A stretch of 64,000 nt of DNA from Tretioscincus oriximinensis (GCA_022410635.1 JAJVDF010000342.1:180909-244908); one strand, 5' to 3'; shown: positions 22,125 to 33,792, counted from the first letter of the stretch. Numbers and translations are program-made. The notes: generated from the letters alone by a model not told the origin.

Positions 22125-23627
22125 ATCCAAAATAAATTATCTCTCATTAAAAGTGGATTAGAATGCATGCTTTCTGTTTAGGCCTGTTCTGCACTGACCT
22201 TTTTTGGTAATCTGTTTTGCAACTGGAGATACACTCAGTCTCTGCCCAGTAGGCACCACTATATATTTTACATACAAGGTAATTTGGGATAAATCTATTA
22301 CTAATCCCACCCAATCCCCTTTTACAAGAACTTTCATCTTGCCTTATAATAGCTCAGGTTTGGATCTCTAAACGGACTACAAACTATCATGCGAGTACCT
22401 TGTGTTGGTAGAAGTTTCTTATTTTCAGTAACTTACCCTTGTGCTTTTGGACTATAATTGTATGGTAAACCACAGATGAAAAGCCAGACTTGGATAATAT
22501 GTAAGTACTAAAAACCAACTTTACTATACAGAGTTATTAGATGGATAAGTTATAATTCAGGCTCTTGCGCTTCATTATGTTCTTGGTAGAATAGACATGA
22601 AAGTATGTATCACTTTAAATGGGAGCCATCCCCCACTGCTGTCAAGCAGGAGAGATATTGTAACAACTGTGTTTACATAGATGAAGTTTCTCTGTCTTCT
22701 GACAGCTCACTTCTTCTCAGATCTAAGCCCTTCACTTATTCAGTTATCTTCCTGGCCAGGTAAGTATAACCACTCTCCCTGCTAGAAGAATTCCAACCTG
22801 TATGGCTGCAACCTTGTACTGACTTACAGTTCTTCAACCAACTATAGTTAGATTTTAGCTAAATGCTTTAACTAAAGCCCACTGCTTACAGTTCACCACA
22901 AATTGCAGCAACTGAATCAAGTTCTCCCTAACTTCAGCCCCTTTTAGAAACTCCTACCGTTCCTTTTATACTCCTTTCTTCAACTTCTAGCTGGTTTTGG
23001 ATTGGCTTCTTAAACAACTCAACTCAACCCTCCCAATAGGGAAGCAATGCCGACTCATGACCAGTCTTCACACTCTTATTTCAAGTTATATCTCAGAATA
23101 GGGTGCTTATGTCTACATGTTAGTGATCACACCAGTCACTCCTTTGCACTCCTCTTGCCATGCCATTTCTTCCTTGCTCTTCTGGCCTAGCAGAGTAAGG
23201 AGGAATAGGACAATATGTTAGTTCCTTTGTACCTTCTTGCTTCAGCATAGGTTAGGTAAGAGGTCAGATTTTCTGCAAGCATGCCAGAGTTGGAAAAGTA
23301 TTTAAGGCCACAACAGGACATGTACTCTTAATCCGTCTTCACAACTGAAGAACTAAATCAGGAAAAAATGCTTTTTTTGTCACTTCATTTCTCTAGGACT
23401 GAAGCTGGATTAAGAGTATATTTGTATCGTTGGCCTAAACTGGAAGAGGAAGTGGGATTTTATTTCTTCCACAGATAGTTATCTGAATCTTATTTATTTA
23501 AAGAATAAAAAAATTAAACAACAAAAGTGGAAGCAATTTACCTAACAATTTGGAACAATTTCACAGATTTGTCCCTCCCTATTGTTCTATGATATTTCAA
23601 AAATATCAGAGGTTGTATTTATCTTCC
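22125..23627. other. intergenic with a MITE fragment
   Basis: AT-rich noncoding sequence. Near 23065-23115, CTTCACACTCTTATTTC followed by TATATCTCAGAATAGG is a decayed end of the TTATTCTGGGATAT MITE. No gene signal. Confidence 0.42.
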
Positions 23628-23635
23628 TATATGGA

Positions 23636-24096
23636 GAGGGTTGCCATATATTGGCAGCCCAAAACTGGGATGGGGTGGGGGTGCATGCACACGTGTGCAC
23701 ATACCCACACACTCGTGCACACACGCATGCACACACACGCGCACGCACACACATGCACGCACACAAGCACGCACATGGATGCTTGGGGTGAAACAGGCAG
23801 GACAGAGCCGCACAAAAGCTCTGTTCTCATGTAAAAAACCCAAGCGTTTTTCCTCTGCTGGAGGCGAGTTGGTGCGTTTTGCCTGACAACAGGCGTGAAA
23901 CCCCGCCACCAGCAGAGGATCAACTACAAAATGCTCTGAGGTTCCTTTCAGGACCCTGGAAAGCGTTGCTCGGGCTGCAGCTGTCAGCATCGGGGAATGT
24001 AAAAATCTGGGATTTTCTCTTAAAACCCGGAGGGGACTATATTTTAGTCCCCAAAGCCAGGATTGTCCCACCTTCCTGGGATGTATGGCAACCTTA
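23636..24096 (-). mobile_element. non-autonomous hAT, TAGGGTTGCCATA family F (copy 1)
   Basis: Inverted ends GAGGGTTGCCATAT and GTATGGCAACCTTA, flanked by an exact 8-bp direct repeat TATATGGA (23628-23635, 24097-24104). The interior has CCCAAAACTGGGATGGGG, a long CA/GCAC-rich tract (about 23685-23775), an inverted block CTCTGCTGGAGGCGAG and ACCAGCAGAG, then CTGGGATTTTCTC and CCACCTTCCTGGGATG. The orientation is opposite to copy 2 at 44765-45366. The long minus-strand frame through it (23619-24260) is an accident of the CA-rich tract, not a gene. Confidence 0.88.
23685..23775. repeat. CA/GCAC-rich microsatellite inside the hAT
   Basis: Irregular alternation of ACACACGC, GCACGCAC and CACATGCAC over about 90 bp. 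A matching but shorter CACACACGCGCGCACAC tract lies in copy 2 near 45200, so it was present in the ancestral element and expanded separately. Confidence 0.8.
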
Positions 24097-24104
24097 TATA
24101 TGGA

Positions 24105-24790
24105 GCAAGTAGTTTGGAAGTGGGTTCTTGGAAACTCCAGGAGTAACATAGTGATACATCTAGTATAAGAAATCAAAATGCTGCTTCTGGGATCTTTTAG
24201 TTGTACACATTTGTTCATAAATATATTTTTTAAATGGCAGCATTGATGGCTATAAATCAAACAGGCATCTGTGCTAACATCTCTGGATGTCAGATATCAC
24301 ATACAGGCATGCATCAAAATGGTACAGTTACAAAATTATTCAAATTGGACCAGATCAAACTCATTCTTAAGAATCAGTTTAAATTTAAATTTGAGTTCCA
24401 AGTGGAGAATTGTTATATATATAAATGACCTTCTGTATAGGGAAAGGAGGAAGGAATCAGTTAAATTAGCATTGTAGCCTTTTTTGCAAAATATGATACA
24501 CAGAATTGATGGGCTTATTTGGTTTCTCTGCAAATAGAAATCATAAGTGATATCAATTTCTCAACTAAAAATAAGTAACTTTAGAAGCTCATTTAGAAAA
24601 AATAAAGGAAGGAGCAATTGGCCTTCAACTGACAATGATATTTTGCATCAAATGCAGAATGTTTGAAAAATTAATTTAAAGTCACAAAAATGAAAAACGT
24701 ATTTAAATTCTTTCTTTGGTAAAAGGGAAGAAATGCTTTACTAACAATTAAAAACTGATGTATACAAAGAAAACAAAAAAGTTTGCTTTA
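24105..24790. other. intergenic, nothing recognised
   Basis: AT-rich noncoding DNA. Short overlapping frames near 24234-24533 on both strands have no domain. Confidence 0.42.
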
Positions 24791-25420
24791 AAAAACACAC
24801 GACCAGCTAAAACCCAAAATAAATTTGTATTCCGGAATATGGCAAATGCCTATCCCATCACATCACAAAGCTATATTCCAGAATATACAATGGCTTGTCC
24901 TGTTCACACGTATACGTGAATTCTCGTGACATATAGCCGGCTCTGCCACGTTGCTTCGGCTTTGCCCTCCTTCAAACCAGCCCAACAGAGCCAGTCACCG
25001 GGCTGACTGGAAGGAGGGCACAGCCAAAACAACGCAGCAAAACTGGCTGTGTGTCAAGAGAAGCCTTTTCCTGTCCAGCCAGCCCTCCACCTTCTTTTTC
25101 AGGGTTCCTACCTGGAGATCGGGTCTAAGAAAGGAAGGGGAGCATGGACAGACGGGTCAATCTTCCCACCTCCTCCTCAGCAGCCCCCCAAAGCAGGAAA
25201 CCTCCAAAAGCACTCGGAGGGCTAGCCCCATCAATACGGAGACTAGGCTGGACAGGAAAAAGCAAACAGCTTAATAATGTTGGAATATCCGAGCAACAGT
25301 TTATTGCGGAGTAAATGGCCTTTATAGCAGAAGTTTTACTGATGCACGCTTAACACGTATGACGTGACCGTCAAAATGTCGCTATAACTGAGGCATAAAA
25401 TAATCGTGTGAACGCATCCT
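24791..25420. mobile_element. non-autonomous DNA transposon, family C (copy 2)
   Basis: Shares TATTCCGGAATATG, GTTCACACGTATACGTG, TTCTCGTGACA, CAGCCGGCTCTGC and the CCACCTCCTCCTCAGCAGCC core with 5841-6425. Its right terminus CGTGTGAACGCATCC is the inverted form of the left end of copy 1, GGTGCGTTCACAC. It lacks the tandem duplication of the core seen in copy 1. The ORF over the core (24951-25274) is shared with copy 1 as sequence but has no protein-like features. Confidence 0.7.
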
Positions 25421-25699
25421 AATTGTACTAATCCCCCCACCACCACCACCACCCAAAAATGGTAACTATCTTGATATAACAGCCTGGATACAGTAGATGA
25501 TACATAAAGAAATGATGTGGGATAGTCAGAAATTTGAAAGCGTTATGGAAGAAAGGGATTAATTTACCTCAGTTTTCAAAATTAAAAAAATATATCTGGT
25601 GCTTTGAGATACAGTGCATTGAGACTGTGAACACAGGCCAAAAACGTACTTGATTCTTGATGCAATATTTCTCCCAGCCATGTGTCTTAATGGGGAAAA

Positions 25700-25950
25700 A
25701 ATACTTTCCTTTGTCTGTTCTCACTTTTCTGCCCATCAGTTTCAAGGAGTGCCCTCTGATCCTAGTGTTGTGTGATAGAGAAAACATTTTTTCTCTATTC
25801 ACCCTATCCATCCCATGCATGATTTTGTACTCTTCAATCAGATCACCTCTCAAACGTTGCCTTTCAAAGCTGAAGAGACCCAGACATTTCAGCCTGATTT
25901 CATAAGGGATATCCATCAGATATTTGGACCCCAAGTTGCTTAGGTCTTTA
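25700..25950 (-). pseudogene. CR1 ORF2 C-terminal fragment, antisense
   Basis: The minus-strand translation (within 25569-25958) includes YEIRLKCLGLFSFERQRLRG and GDLIEEYKIMHGMDRVNRE, homologous to the fragment at 10357-10686 and typical of the CR1 ORF2 C terminus. The stretch after VNRE contains an internal block not seen in the 10.4 kb copy. Both ends have decayed; no RT catalytic motif is present. Confidence 0.85.
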
Positions 25951-27260
25951 AATGTCACTGAATCTTTGTACTGATATATTCTAACAGTTTCTGCAGATCT
26001 TTATGAACTGAAGTGACACAGATGTAACAGCTGTCTAAGTTAGCAGTCTAAATGTACCATTTAAAACAAGACCACCTTCAAAATAAGACCACTCAGAGAA
26101 CCTTGTATCACTTTCTGTTTCAATATGGTTTTCATGATCATGGACTCTGCAACAAGTTCCTTGATTCCTTAAACTTCAAATTGTATTATTTTAGGATACT
26201 AATTTACTCTACATAGGACCTTTCATTACTCAAAGGCAGTTATCTGGATTGGTAGGTCTGGACCACTTATGCATATTGCCTAGAATACAGCAGACAATAG
26301 TTTGGATGCTGTTTCAGATCCAAATTTCAGGGCTGTCTTTCAAGGCTATGAAGAACTAGGAATGAATATTTCTTGCCTTGGAATTCCTAGGTGACTCATT
26401 TCAGTGGTGCTGTCTGTGCACTTCTGTGTTATAGATTTGGACCCCTGGTTCTCCAATAAAATAGTTTAACCCGGTCTAATGATGATCATGATGAAACACA
26501 CACACACACACGGTTTGTTGTATATGTTGTTCTATGTGGACAGAGTGTTCCATTAGTGGACAGGATCTCCCTTGGAGTGGTTTATGATGCAGAAAAAAAA
26601 ATCACATAATCCACATCATAGACAGGGCTAAAGGTAAATTCAGAAAGGCTCATAGATTCACATATATAGACATAAGGATAGAGTTTATGTAAATACTCCT
26701 TCAGTATTTTAAATTAGTAAACTCACTCTAAATTTCATTGAATAACGTCTTTCTCTTTGGTCTGTTCTAAATGTGACTACCCTGAAAAAAGTATTTTTAT
26801 CTGTTCTTAGTACCTATTTTTAAAAACGCAATCATCACTTAATGAATTTGTATCTATATTTTCTGTTCTCTTTAGTCACCACATCCTGCCTCATTTAAAA
26901 TGAAAATGATAATTCTTGTGAGGATTAAACATTTATTTATCCCATTGTCTTTTATTCTGTAGAAGCCTATCAGGCTTTTTCACATGCCAGACGGAGTAGC
27001 AGTTCATTTCCTTTTTATTTTCTTTAATTACATCCTCCATTTTGGCTTGTTGCCTAATCTCAGCTCTTTCTGCTTTCTCTCCCCCTTATACTTCCTTTAT
27101 GACTAGCTTTGATTGCTTCATAGCCACCTGTGCCTCAACTTCACTGTCTCTCAATCTTCTTTCAAGGTTCACTTTGAAATTCCTTGCCATATGCCAATCT
27201 TATAAAGGTATTTTTATGTATTTTTTTATTTGTAGATGAGCATCAGTACTCATATTTACT
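25951..27260. other. intergenic, with a CA microsatellite
   Basis: AT-rich noncoding sequence. A short (CA)n near 26495-26512 is the only notable feature. No gene signal. Confidence 0.42.
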
Positions 27261-27685
27261 ATGATCCCATCCACACAGCAGTCAAAAGTAGTACTAACAG
27301 GTGACTTTATTCATTTGGTAATCTCTGCTGCACTAGATTATTGGTGGTCCAAGCTGATTGCACAGAAAAAGCCTGTTTCTCAGCTACTCTGGAGATCTGC
27401 AAAATAGTAATCCAGCAGTGGACCTGGCATCAAGGCTTTCTTGTTGCTGGAGTGAGATCTTACCTGAACTCACGTGAGACCTTGCTTCCAGCAGACAATC
27501 AGGGAGCTGGGGTGGAAGCCACCTCATTGTGTCACCAGCATCTTTGGATGTTGCCATGATGTGAGTGCACTCCACGCAAAGAGGTCCTGAGCACCAACAT
27601 GCAAGACGATAGTGTGCTATTGCTTAAAATGCTCCACATAGGCACATTGGATAGACATGACCATAGTCAGACTTGGGCCTTATGG
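27261..27685. mobile_element. TIR element, family E (copy 2, decayed)
   Basis: The left end CCCATCCACACAGCAGTC resembles the family terminus. Interior GATTGCACAGAAAAAGCC and AATCCAGCAGTGGACCTGGC align with AATTGTGCAGAAAAGGCC and ATCCAGCAATGGAGCT of the copy at 36013-36408. The right end is eroded. Small frames across it are not genes. Confidence 0.5.
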
Positions 27686-30027
27686 TATAACTGCTGGTGA
27701 ACCAGTGAACAATGCTACCACAGTGGTGCTATCATGGCTCTAAAAATACCCTGTCTGCATGGATTAGCATTTGCACAGATTATAAATTGGGTTACATACA
27801 TTTCAAACAAAAAAAAACCCTTAAATTTAGAATCCCCTTGTACAATACTATTGCTTGGTTGCCATAGGCAGCTTGCACATGCAATGCACATCACTGCAAC
27901 AGAGGAAACCCCAGCAATCAGTATCAATCAATGACATCACCATTTTCTGCCATTCATATAAGGAATAGTGGAAGCATTTACACATAAAATACTGAGATTT
28001 ACCATTTCTGGTCTAGGAGTTCAAATGATTAATCTTATTGTAATTTTCCTGGTGGAATGTCCTGACATTTGATATTTTTATTATTGGGTTAGTAGATCTT
28101 GAATCTAGGGTTCGAGGGTTGAGTGAACCTGGAAGTTCAAATTTAAAGCCTGAAAGCCCTGAACCTAATGGCCCCATGACATCACAACATTAAAACTGCT
28201 ATGAATGCCTCATTCTCACCACGTCAGGAATAACTCCTGTGCTCCTGTGATCCTTTTGGAAAGTGCCCCTCACTGAAAGTACAGAAAAGCTCAGAGTCTA
28301 TGTTAATGACATTTCAATTTAAATCTATCATTTTATTGCAGGTACAACGGCAATGTGCTGATTAAGTCTCCTTGTTTATCCAATAATCCTCTATTTGAAC
28401 TGGAAGTGATAAAAACAACAAGTGTGCAGTCTATATCCTTTGATAGAATGCCAAATTCTGTAGAAAGTGCCACTGGATATTTATCTCTTGCTGATTTCTT
28501 CATATTTAAAGTGTATAAGTCTTTCATTGGAATTTTCTATTTTAATGTATGTTTTCTCCAGGAAAATGTGGAACTACCATTGAAAAGGCCCTATGACTTA
28601 TCATCAGATACAAGAGAGAACACAGACAAAGAATTCTTCACAGATTTGGGTTTCCTCCCCATGATAGAAGTTGTAATCCTTTGCCAACATGTTTTGCAAT
28701 AGACTGTAAATAGACACAGTAGTCATGTCATATATTCTAAGCATTTGATTAGCATGGGATGGGATTGGTGATAAATTAGTGTCATGGTATCATTAACATA
28801 CTATATCCCATGCTCTTTCGAGAAGAAGATAGCAATTTTTGTTGTACAAACATTTGCTACTACTGTTATCTGGCCAACAAAGGATTCAACAAAATGACAC
28901 TTCTACATCTAGATGATATTAGATCTTAGCTGGATGGGAGTGCTCCACTGGAAGCTCCACCAGACTGGATTGTGGGCTGTCCACACTGATGGCATGGAAA
29001 AGGCCCATTTCCCTCATTATTTAGGAATGAAGATGAACCGGAGAAAATTTAAAGTAAAGGTGTGACCACTGCCTTCTATAAGCTCCATAAAACAATGATT
29101 CCTTTAGCTAAATGAGACATAATTGTTTAAAGATATTACAGAAATATAAACTGAAACGGTGACTATCAGTCACTTGACTGGATGGATTCCTTCTGCTTCA
29201 TTTTCTAGCTATTACCATAACTGAGAAATTCACAAGGCCAAGCAACATGACAGCTTTAATAAGCTATTTGAGATGTATTTTGGTAGATTTTGATCCTTCT
29301 CAAACAATAGTAATCTGAAATATTATACTTGCAGCAGCCTAGTCACATAAGATAAAAGAAAAAGAAGGGGGGAGGAAAAAAAACTTCAATTGTTTGTTCT
29401 GTACAGAAATGGATAAATGTGCTGTAGAAACAAATTACCTAAGCGGAACACATTTATGTCCCTAAGGCTTACATCCCGTGAATAAAGGACACTGTTTATT
29501 CATTCTTTTAGAATAGGAAGCCAATTCATTTCATCTAAATAAACATCATTACGTTCAATTCTACATTGACCCACATAATTGTCTAAACAGCCCTTGGATT
29601 TATATTCCAATTTAAAGTGGGAAACAGTGCTGCAAGGATTGCTCTATTGGTGGATATTTCAAGGGAGTACCAGGAAAGTGCAACTGTGCAATTACTGCAC
29701 TTCAATCTTTTGTTTTGATCATCACCCTCACAACTGTTCCAGAAGGCAAATCATCATTATTCAAATGTTAGATCCGGAATGCTAAAGGAAAAGGCAACTT
29801 TCTCTAGAAGTAATTGATGATGTAACTGCTGATATGAAATAATCCAACTGTTCTGCTGTGCTCATGTGATATATTAAGATGGAAGATATATAAACTTCTA
29901 AATGGGCATTATACCGAAATAAACATGTGAAGAGTGAAGTAGAAGGAAATATGGTCTTCTACTCATAACAGGAACCAGCCATAGGGACAGTATTGCTAAC
30001 ATCCAATTCCATAGGCCTAAGGACACA
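27686..30027. other. intergenic, with a family E fragment
   Basis: Near 28955-29025, GGATTGTGGGCTGTCCACAC and ATGGAAAAGGCCCATTTCCC resemble family E interiors. The plus-strand frame 28343-28702 follows a TTTTATTGCAG that looks like a weak splice acceptor; no domain is recognised, so it is treated as unsupported. The rest is AT-rich. Confidence 0.38.
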
Positions 30028-30035
30028 TGTAGAAC

Positions 30036-30163
30036 CAGGGCTTTTTTGTGACGGAACACGCCGGAACGCAGTTCCGGCACCTTTTATTTAGGCGGGGGTG
30101 TGTGTGCAGGGGGGCGGAGTTAGCAGGGGTGGCGGCGGAGTTAGTGGGGGTGGCCAGCTCCGC

Positions 30164-30225
<62 letters not shown>

Positions 30226-30321
30226 GTGCCGGTACTGCAGCGTTACCCGCCGGCGAGGGGGGCGTGGCATTAGCAGAGGCACCTTAGTACCGGCACCTTT
30301 TGTTCTGGAAAAAAAGCACTC
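30036..30321. mobile_element. non-autonomous hAT, family D (copy 2), with a C homopolymer
   Basis: Starts CAGGGCTTTTTTGTG and ends AAAAAGCACTC, with a perfect 8-bp TSD TGTAGAAC (30028-30035, 30322-30329). ACGCAGTTCCGGCACCTTTT near the left is answered by TAGTACCGGCACCTTTTG near the right, as in copy 1. The core contains GTGGCGGCGGAGTTAG-type units and an uninterrupted run of 55 C (30165-30219). No ORF of substance. The intact TSD suggests a relatively recent insertion. Confidence 0.9.
30165..30219. repeat. (C)55 homopolymer
   Basis: Fifty-five consecutive cytosines within the hAT copy. It would form G-quadruplexes from the minus strand. The exact length is unlikely to be reliable in any assembly. 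Confidence 0.95.
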
Positions 30322-30339
30322 TGTAGAACAGTCCTGGTC

Positions 30340-30606
30340 TATGGGATTCACTTCCAGATGAACTGGTGGAAACTAGTAGGCTAGATAACATCAAGGTAGA
30401 ATTAGAAAAAATCATGGAAGACATGGGAAAACAGGCCGTATTCCTGAAATATCATTTGCAAGGCACCAAGAACATGTAAGGGTTTTTTCTTATGCTACTT
30501 TGAGACTGTCCTGATGCAATTGATGGGTCACTATGTGAGACAGACTGCTGGATTAGATGGGCTATGGGTTGATTCAGCAGACCTCATTCTTAAATTCTTA
30601 TGTACT
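30340..30606 (+). mobile_element. CR1/L3-like LINE 3' UTR
   Basis: AAATCATGGAAGACATGGG, GACAGACTGCTGGATTAGAT, GATGGGCTATGGG and a degenerate ATTCTTAAATTCTTATG tail match the sense 3' end of CTTATGTTCTTA-tailed CR1/L3-like LINEs, as at 15261-15365. Confidence 0.75.
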
Positions 30607-32193
30607 TCTTATTTATTTTCTGCATATCGGATGTTATTAATATTTTTCCATCTGTGTTAATTCCAACTTTTGATTATACCTAGCATAGCATTTTGACTGG
30701 CTCTACGTATTAAATAACTAGGATGAAAGAATGCAACCTTGTCACATTCCAGTCTTGACCAATCAGTTCTTCTATGTCCAGTTCTGATTGTTACATCTTC
30801 CCTTACATAAAGGTTCTTCAGGAGGTGGATAAAGTGGCCGGGTATTCCCTATTTTAAAATAGCTTGCCACAGTATGTTGTGATTAATGCAATACATACCT
30901 CATTATTTGACTGAAAATAAATAAATAAATGCATGATCTATAGACACAGTGTTATAACTAAGAAGCTATGCAGGCTAGTCTTGGCTGGGTTAAGTGAATT
31001 ACACCAAGGCCAGAAGACTAACTTCCCTGCCTACACTAAGGGCCATCTGTTCTGGCATAACATGTTCTTGGGCTCAAAATTAGCACCCTGAATTGTTTTT
31101 GTCAGGTGCCCAGAAATAACCCATCTCTGGAATTCTGGTATAATACATTCCAGGTGGATCAGCCTAGACATCAATGTAGCAGATGGGTGGTTCAGAATAC
31201 TGCAGTGAATAAATGACTTATTTAATGTTACCCATTGGTTCCCATTGCCCTACACTCTGGCATAAATGTTGGTTATAGAGTAGGCCAGATGCCATTGTGA
31301 AGGCAGACCAATGCACAGGAGCCATACACTTCCAATGGTCCAGTATGCCACACTTTTATGTGTCTGTGTGTCTGTGTGTGGACTGCTTTCAAGCGACAGT
31401 AACACAATGAAGATGTTACCTATCATCAAAATCAAAGTAATATGTTTCTTGCTGACAGATCTTAGTGAGTATCTATATAGATGCAGGCATTCTAGACACT
31501 TTAGTTTCACTGGAAACTTTTACCACACGTTCTTAAATCTTTACACCTCTTACATTCTTTTATTTTTAAAAAAGTTTACTTTTTTAACTACCATTTATAA
31601 ACTGAATTGCACATGTTAGATAAGGGAGTAAGAAAACCGAGACCAACAAATGTCTTCCTCTTTTTCCAAGTAAAATATGACAGCCGCTTGGCAACAAATC
31701 AATGCTCCTTTTCATTGCTTTCAGAACAACAGTACACTGTCAGTTTTGATGGAAGAAATTATTAATGGAATTTGCCCTTGATGACTATCCAAAACTCAGA
31801 AATAATTGAGATCATATTTCCTTATATTGTCCCAATTATAAACACGTTCCCATAGCAATGTGAATGCAGATGTCGTTTTCTAAGTCAATTGTGTCCTTCA
31901 TTTTGGTTAAAGGTATATTTCTCAAAAGATATATGCCCTCAAATGTATACCCTTGACTTTTTTCTAAGTTAGACCCTTTCTCTACTTCCCAGTAGTGTGT
32001 AGCAAGAAACAGCAACATATCATGGGGGAAAGGGTATAAGAGTAGATGCGTCAGACACAACGTTTTAAGGGAGCAACATATCAAAGGGATAAAAAAAAGA
32101 AAATAGTGATAATATTTTTTTTTTAAAAAAATAGCACTTCAGGGCTGGATTTAGACTGTGTTTTGCCCATTGGCTATAATTTAATTCTTTAGT
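30607..32193. other. intergenic, nothing recognised
   Basis: AT-rich noncoding sequence. A short GTGTCTGTGTGTCTGTGTGT patch occurs near 31360-31379. No ORF above about 100 codons and no domain. Confidence 0.42.
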
Positions 32194-32420
32194 GGAAGAG
32201 GAAGAGGAAGAAGAAGTGGGTTTTTATACCCTGCTTTTCTCACCTTTCAAAGGGACTCAAAGCGGCTTACAAGGGTATTTTGATCAAAGGCTTACATTCT
32301 ATTCATCACAAGGCTGTGGTAGTTCACATTTATCTACTTGCAGTCAATTGCAATTTCTTGCAATTCTTGCTTTTGAATACCTGGGTTGGCTAGAGCTACA
32401 GGCTAGAAGAAGGTGCTCAC
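32194..32420 (-). mobile_element. tRNA-derived SINE-1 (copy 2), 3' part
   Basis: Reverse complement of the SINE at 16835-17155. The plus strand shows a GAAGAGGAAGAAGAAG tail, then GACTCAAAGCGGCTTAC, CAATTGCAATTTCTTGCAAT and GGTTGGCTAGAGCTACAGGC. It stops at CTCAC (32416-32420), where a solo LTR is inserted, and resumes at 33148. Confidence 0.82.
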
Positions 32421-33147
32421 TGCGGCGTTTACAGGCAACTCCCAGGTTTGTATTTATTTTACTTACTATGGTTTCCCAGTGGGAAGGGGAAGAGCAGACC
32501 TGGACAGGGGCGTGGCTTTCTCATTATCCGAATGGAAGGGGGAGCGGCTGGAGGTGCCAGCCATTGGGGCCTCGAGTAGCTGGCTGGCCAGTGAATAAAA
32601 GGGAGACTGACATGGGCTACTGGCCTTTCTGTTGTGGTGACTTGATGTGATAAGTCTACAGGAGGTCCACTGCTAGTCAGTATCCAAGGGGTGGGGTTAG
32701 AGTGTTGTATGGAAACCTGGAAGGGTCTTTGTAGTGACTAGGCTACGGTTTGCTTAAAGTTAACTATGTCTGTGACTTTAAGATTGGGACAGATTCAATG
32801 TTACAAGTTCTATGAAGATGTGTGTGCGTTCCAGTTCGAGTGGCATAGCTCTAACTGCCTTTTTTTTCAATACCATTCATTTCACCTTTGTAACAATAAA
32901 CATTCTTGTATATTCATCTTTTAAACAGTCTTTATGATTTTTGTCCTCACAAACTACTGATTGTTTCAATAACTACACAGACTGAGATAAAGTCCACAGG
33001 TACAACATAAAAGGGCCTTTAAATAAAGGTGGTAATTGCTGGGAGTCCAGGTCAAGTCGTGGGTGCTTGAAGGACCCCAGGTTTAATAGTGTGGCACCAC
33101 TAGCTGGGTGTACCTGTGTACCTGGGTCCTAGGTATAGGTCACTACA
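32421..33147 (+). mobile_element. solo LTR of an LTR retroelement, 5-bp TSD
   Basis: 727 bp beginning TGCGGCG and ending CACTACA (TG...CA ends), flanked by CTCAC direct repeats (32416-32420, 33148-33152). Removing the LTR and one CTCAC restores the run AAGGTGCTCACCCCTCCCC found in the uninterrupted SINE copy at 16835-17155 (as its reverse complement), so the empty site is known. A TATA-like GAATAAAAGGG lies near 32592 and an AATAAA polyadenylation signal at 32895-32900, both on the plus strand. There is no internal region or second LTR. Whether it came from a Ty3/gypsy-type element or an endogenous retrovirus cannot be told from the LTR alone. Confidence 0.9.
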
Positions 33148-33236
33148 CTCACCCCTCCCCACATCCGACACAGGGCTTCAAAACCTGATCGCCCAGGTGA
33201 GAGACCATCTCCTTAGCAATTGAGCCATTCATGCCT
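33148..33236 (-). mobile_element. tRNA-derived SINE-1 (copy 2), 5' head
   Basis: The minus strand reads ATGGCTCAATTGCTAAGG (A-box-like) and GGTTTTGAAGCCC (B-box-like), then GGGGAGGGGTGAG. This is the tRNA head missing from 32194-32420, displaced by the solo LTR. Confidence 0.82.
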
Positions 33237-33435
33237 GCAGAGATTCTAGTACATCATTAGAGGCTGCCTCTGTCTCATCTGAGCCAGAAACATCATATCT
33301 GTGTAAAAACAGGCTTTGTCCAACTTCTAAAGTGCTTCAAGTTGTTTCATGCAGATGGATATTGCTAGTGCTAATCTGGATCAAGATAACACACCTTTAA
33401 AAAGTGGGTAACAACAGGTAAGCGTAGTAACAGTC

Positions 33436-33792
33436 TTAGGCTGCATACACACAGCGACTTAAAAATTGCTACATAGCTATATTACAGAATATAGCAATCG
33501 CGTGTCCGTGCAAACCAAACCTGTAAGTTTATTTTACTCACAACAGCCAAAGAAACAACTTCTGCATTCTCGCTTGTTTTAACATCTCCTGTCTTAATTT
33601 GTGCACACGCATACACCCCTGAGAGTATGGGGATCCGCTGGAAAGATGTCTGAATATCCCAGCAATAGTTTATTCCAGGGAAAATGGTGTTTATTGTGGG
33701 TTGACTGCTGAAAGATGCTTAGCACCTGTGCTGGAGTCTTCCTCATAGCACTCCGAACGAGGTAGAAAATACCTGTGTGCATGCAGCCTTAA
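33436..33792. mobile_element. TIR DNA transposon, GGCTGCATRCACACAG ends
   Basis: The left end CTTAGGCTGCATACACACAG and the right end CTGTGTGCATGCAGCCTTAA are inverted repeats, 357 bp apart overall. TTA sits outside both ends, which could be a 3-bp or longer target duplication. The interior has CTATATTACAGAATATAGC and an AATATCCCAGCAATAGTTTA stretch resembling that of family C copy 2 (AATATCCGAGCAACAGTTTA near 25286), so the two families may be related. No transposase. Confidence 0.72.

Noticed and set aside
23690..23790. Possible CRISPR-like or satellite periodicity
   Set aside because: It is an irregular CA/GCAC microsatellite without spacers.
23619..24260. 213-codon minus-strand ORF
   Set aside because: It spans a hAT MITE with a CA-rich tract; the Cys/Val/His-rich part is the microsatellite in translation and the ORF crosses the element boundaries and TSD.
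30088..30361. Proline-rich and glycine-rich ORFs
   Set aside because: They are the C55 homopolymer read in different frames and strands.
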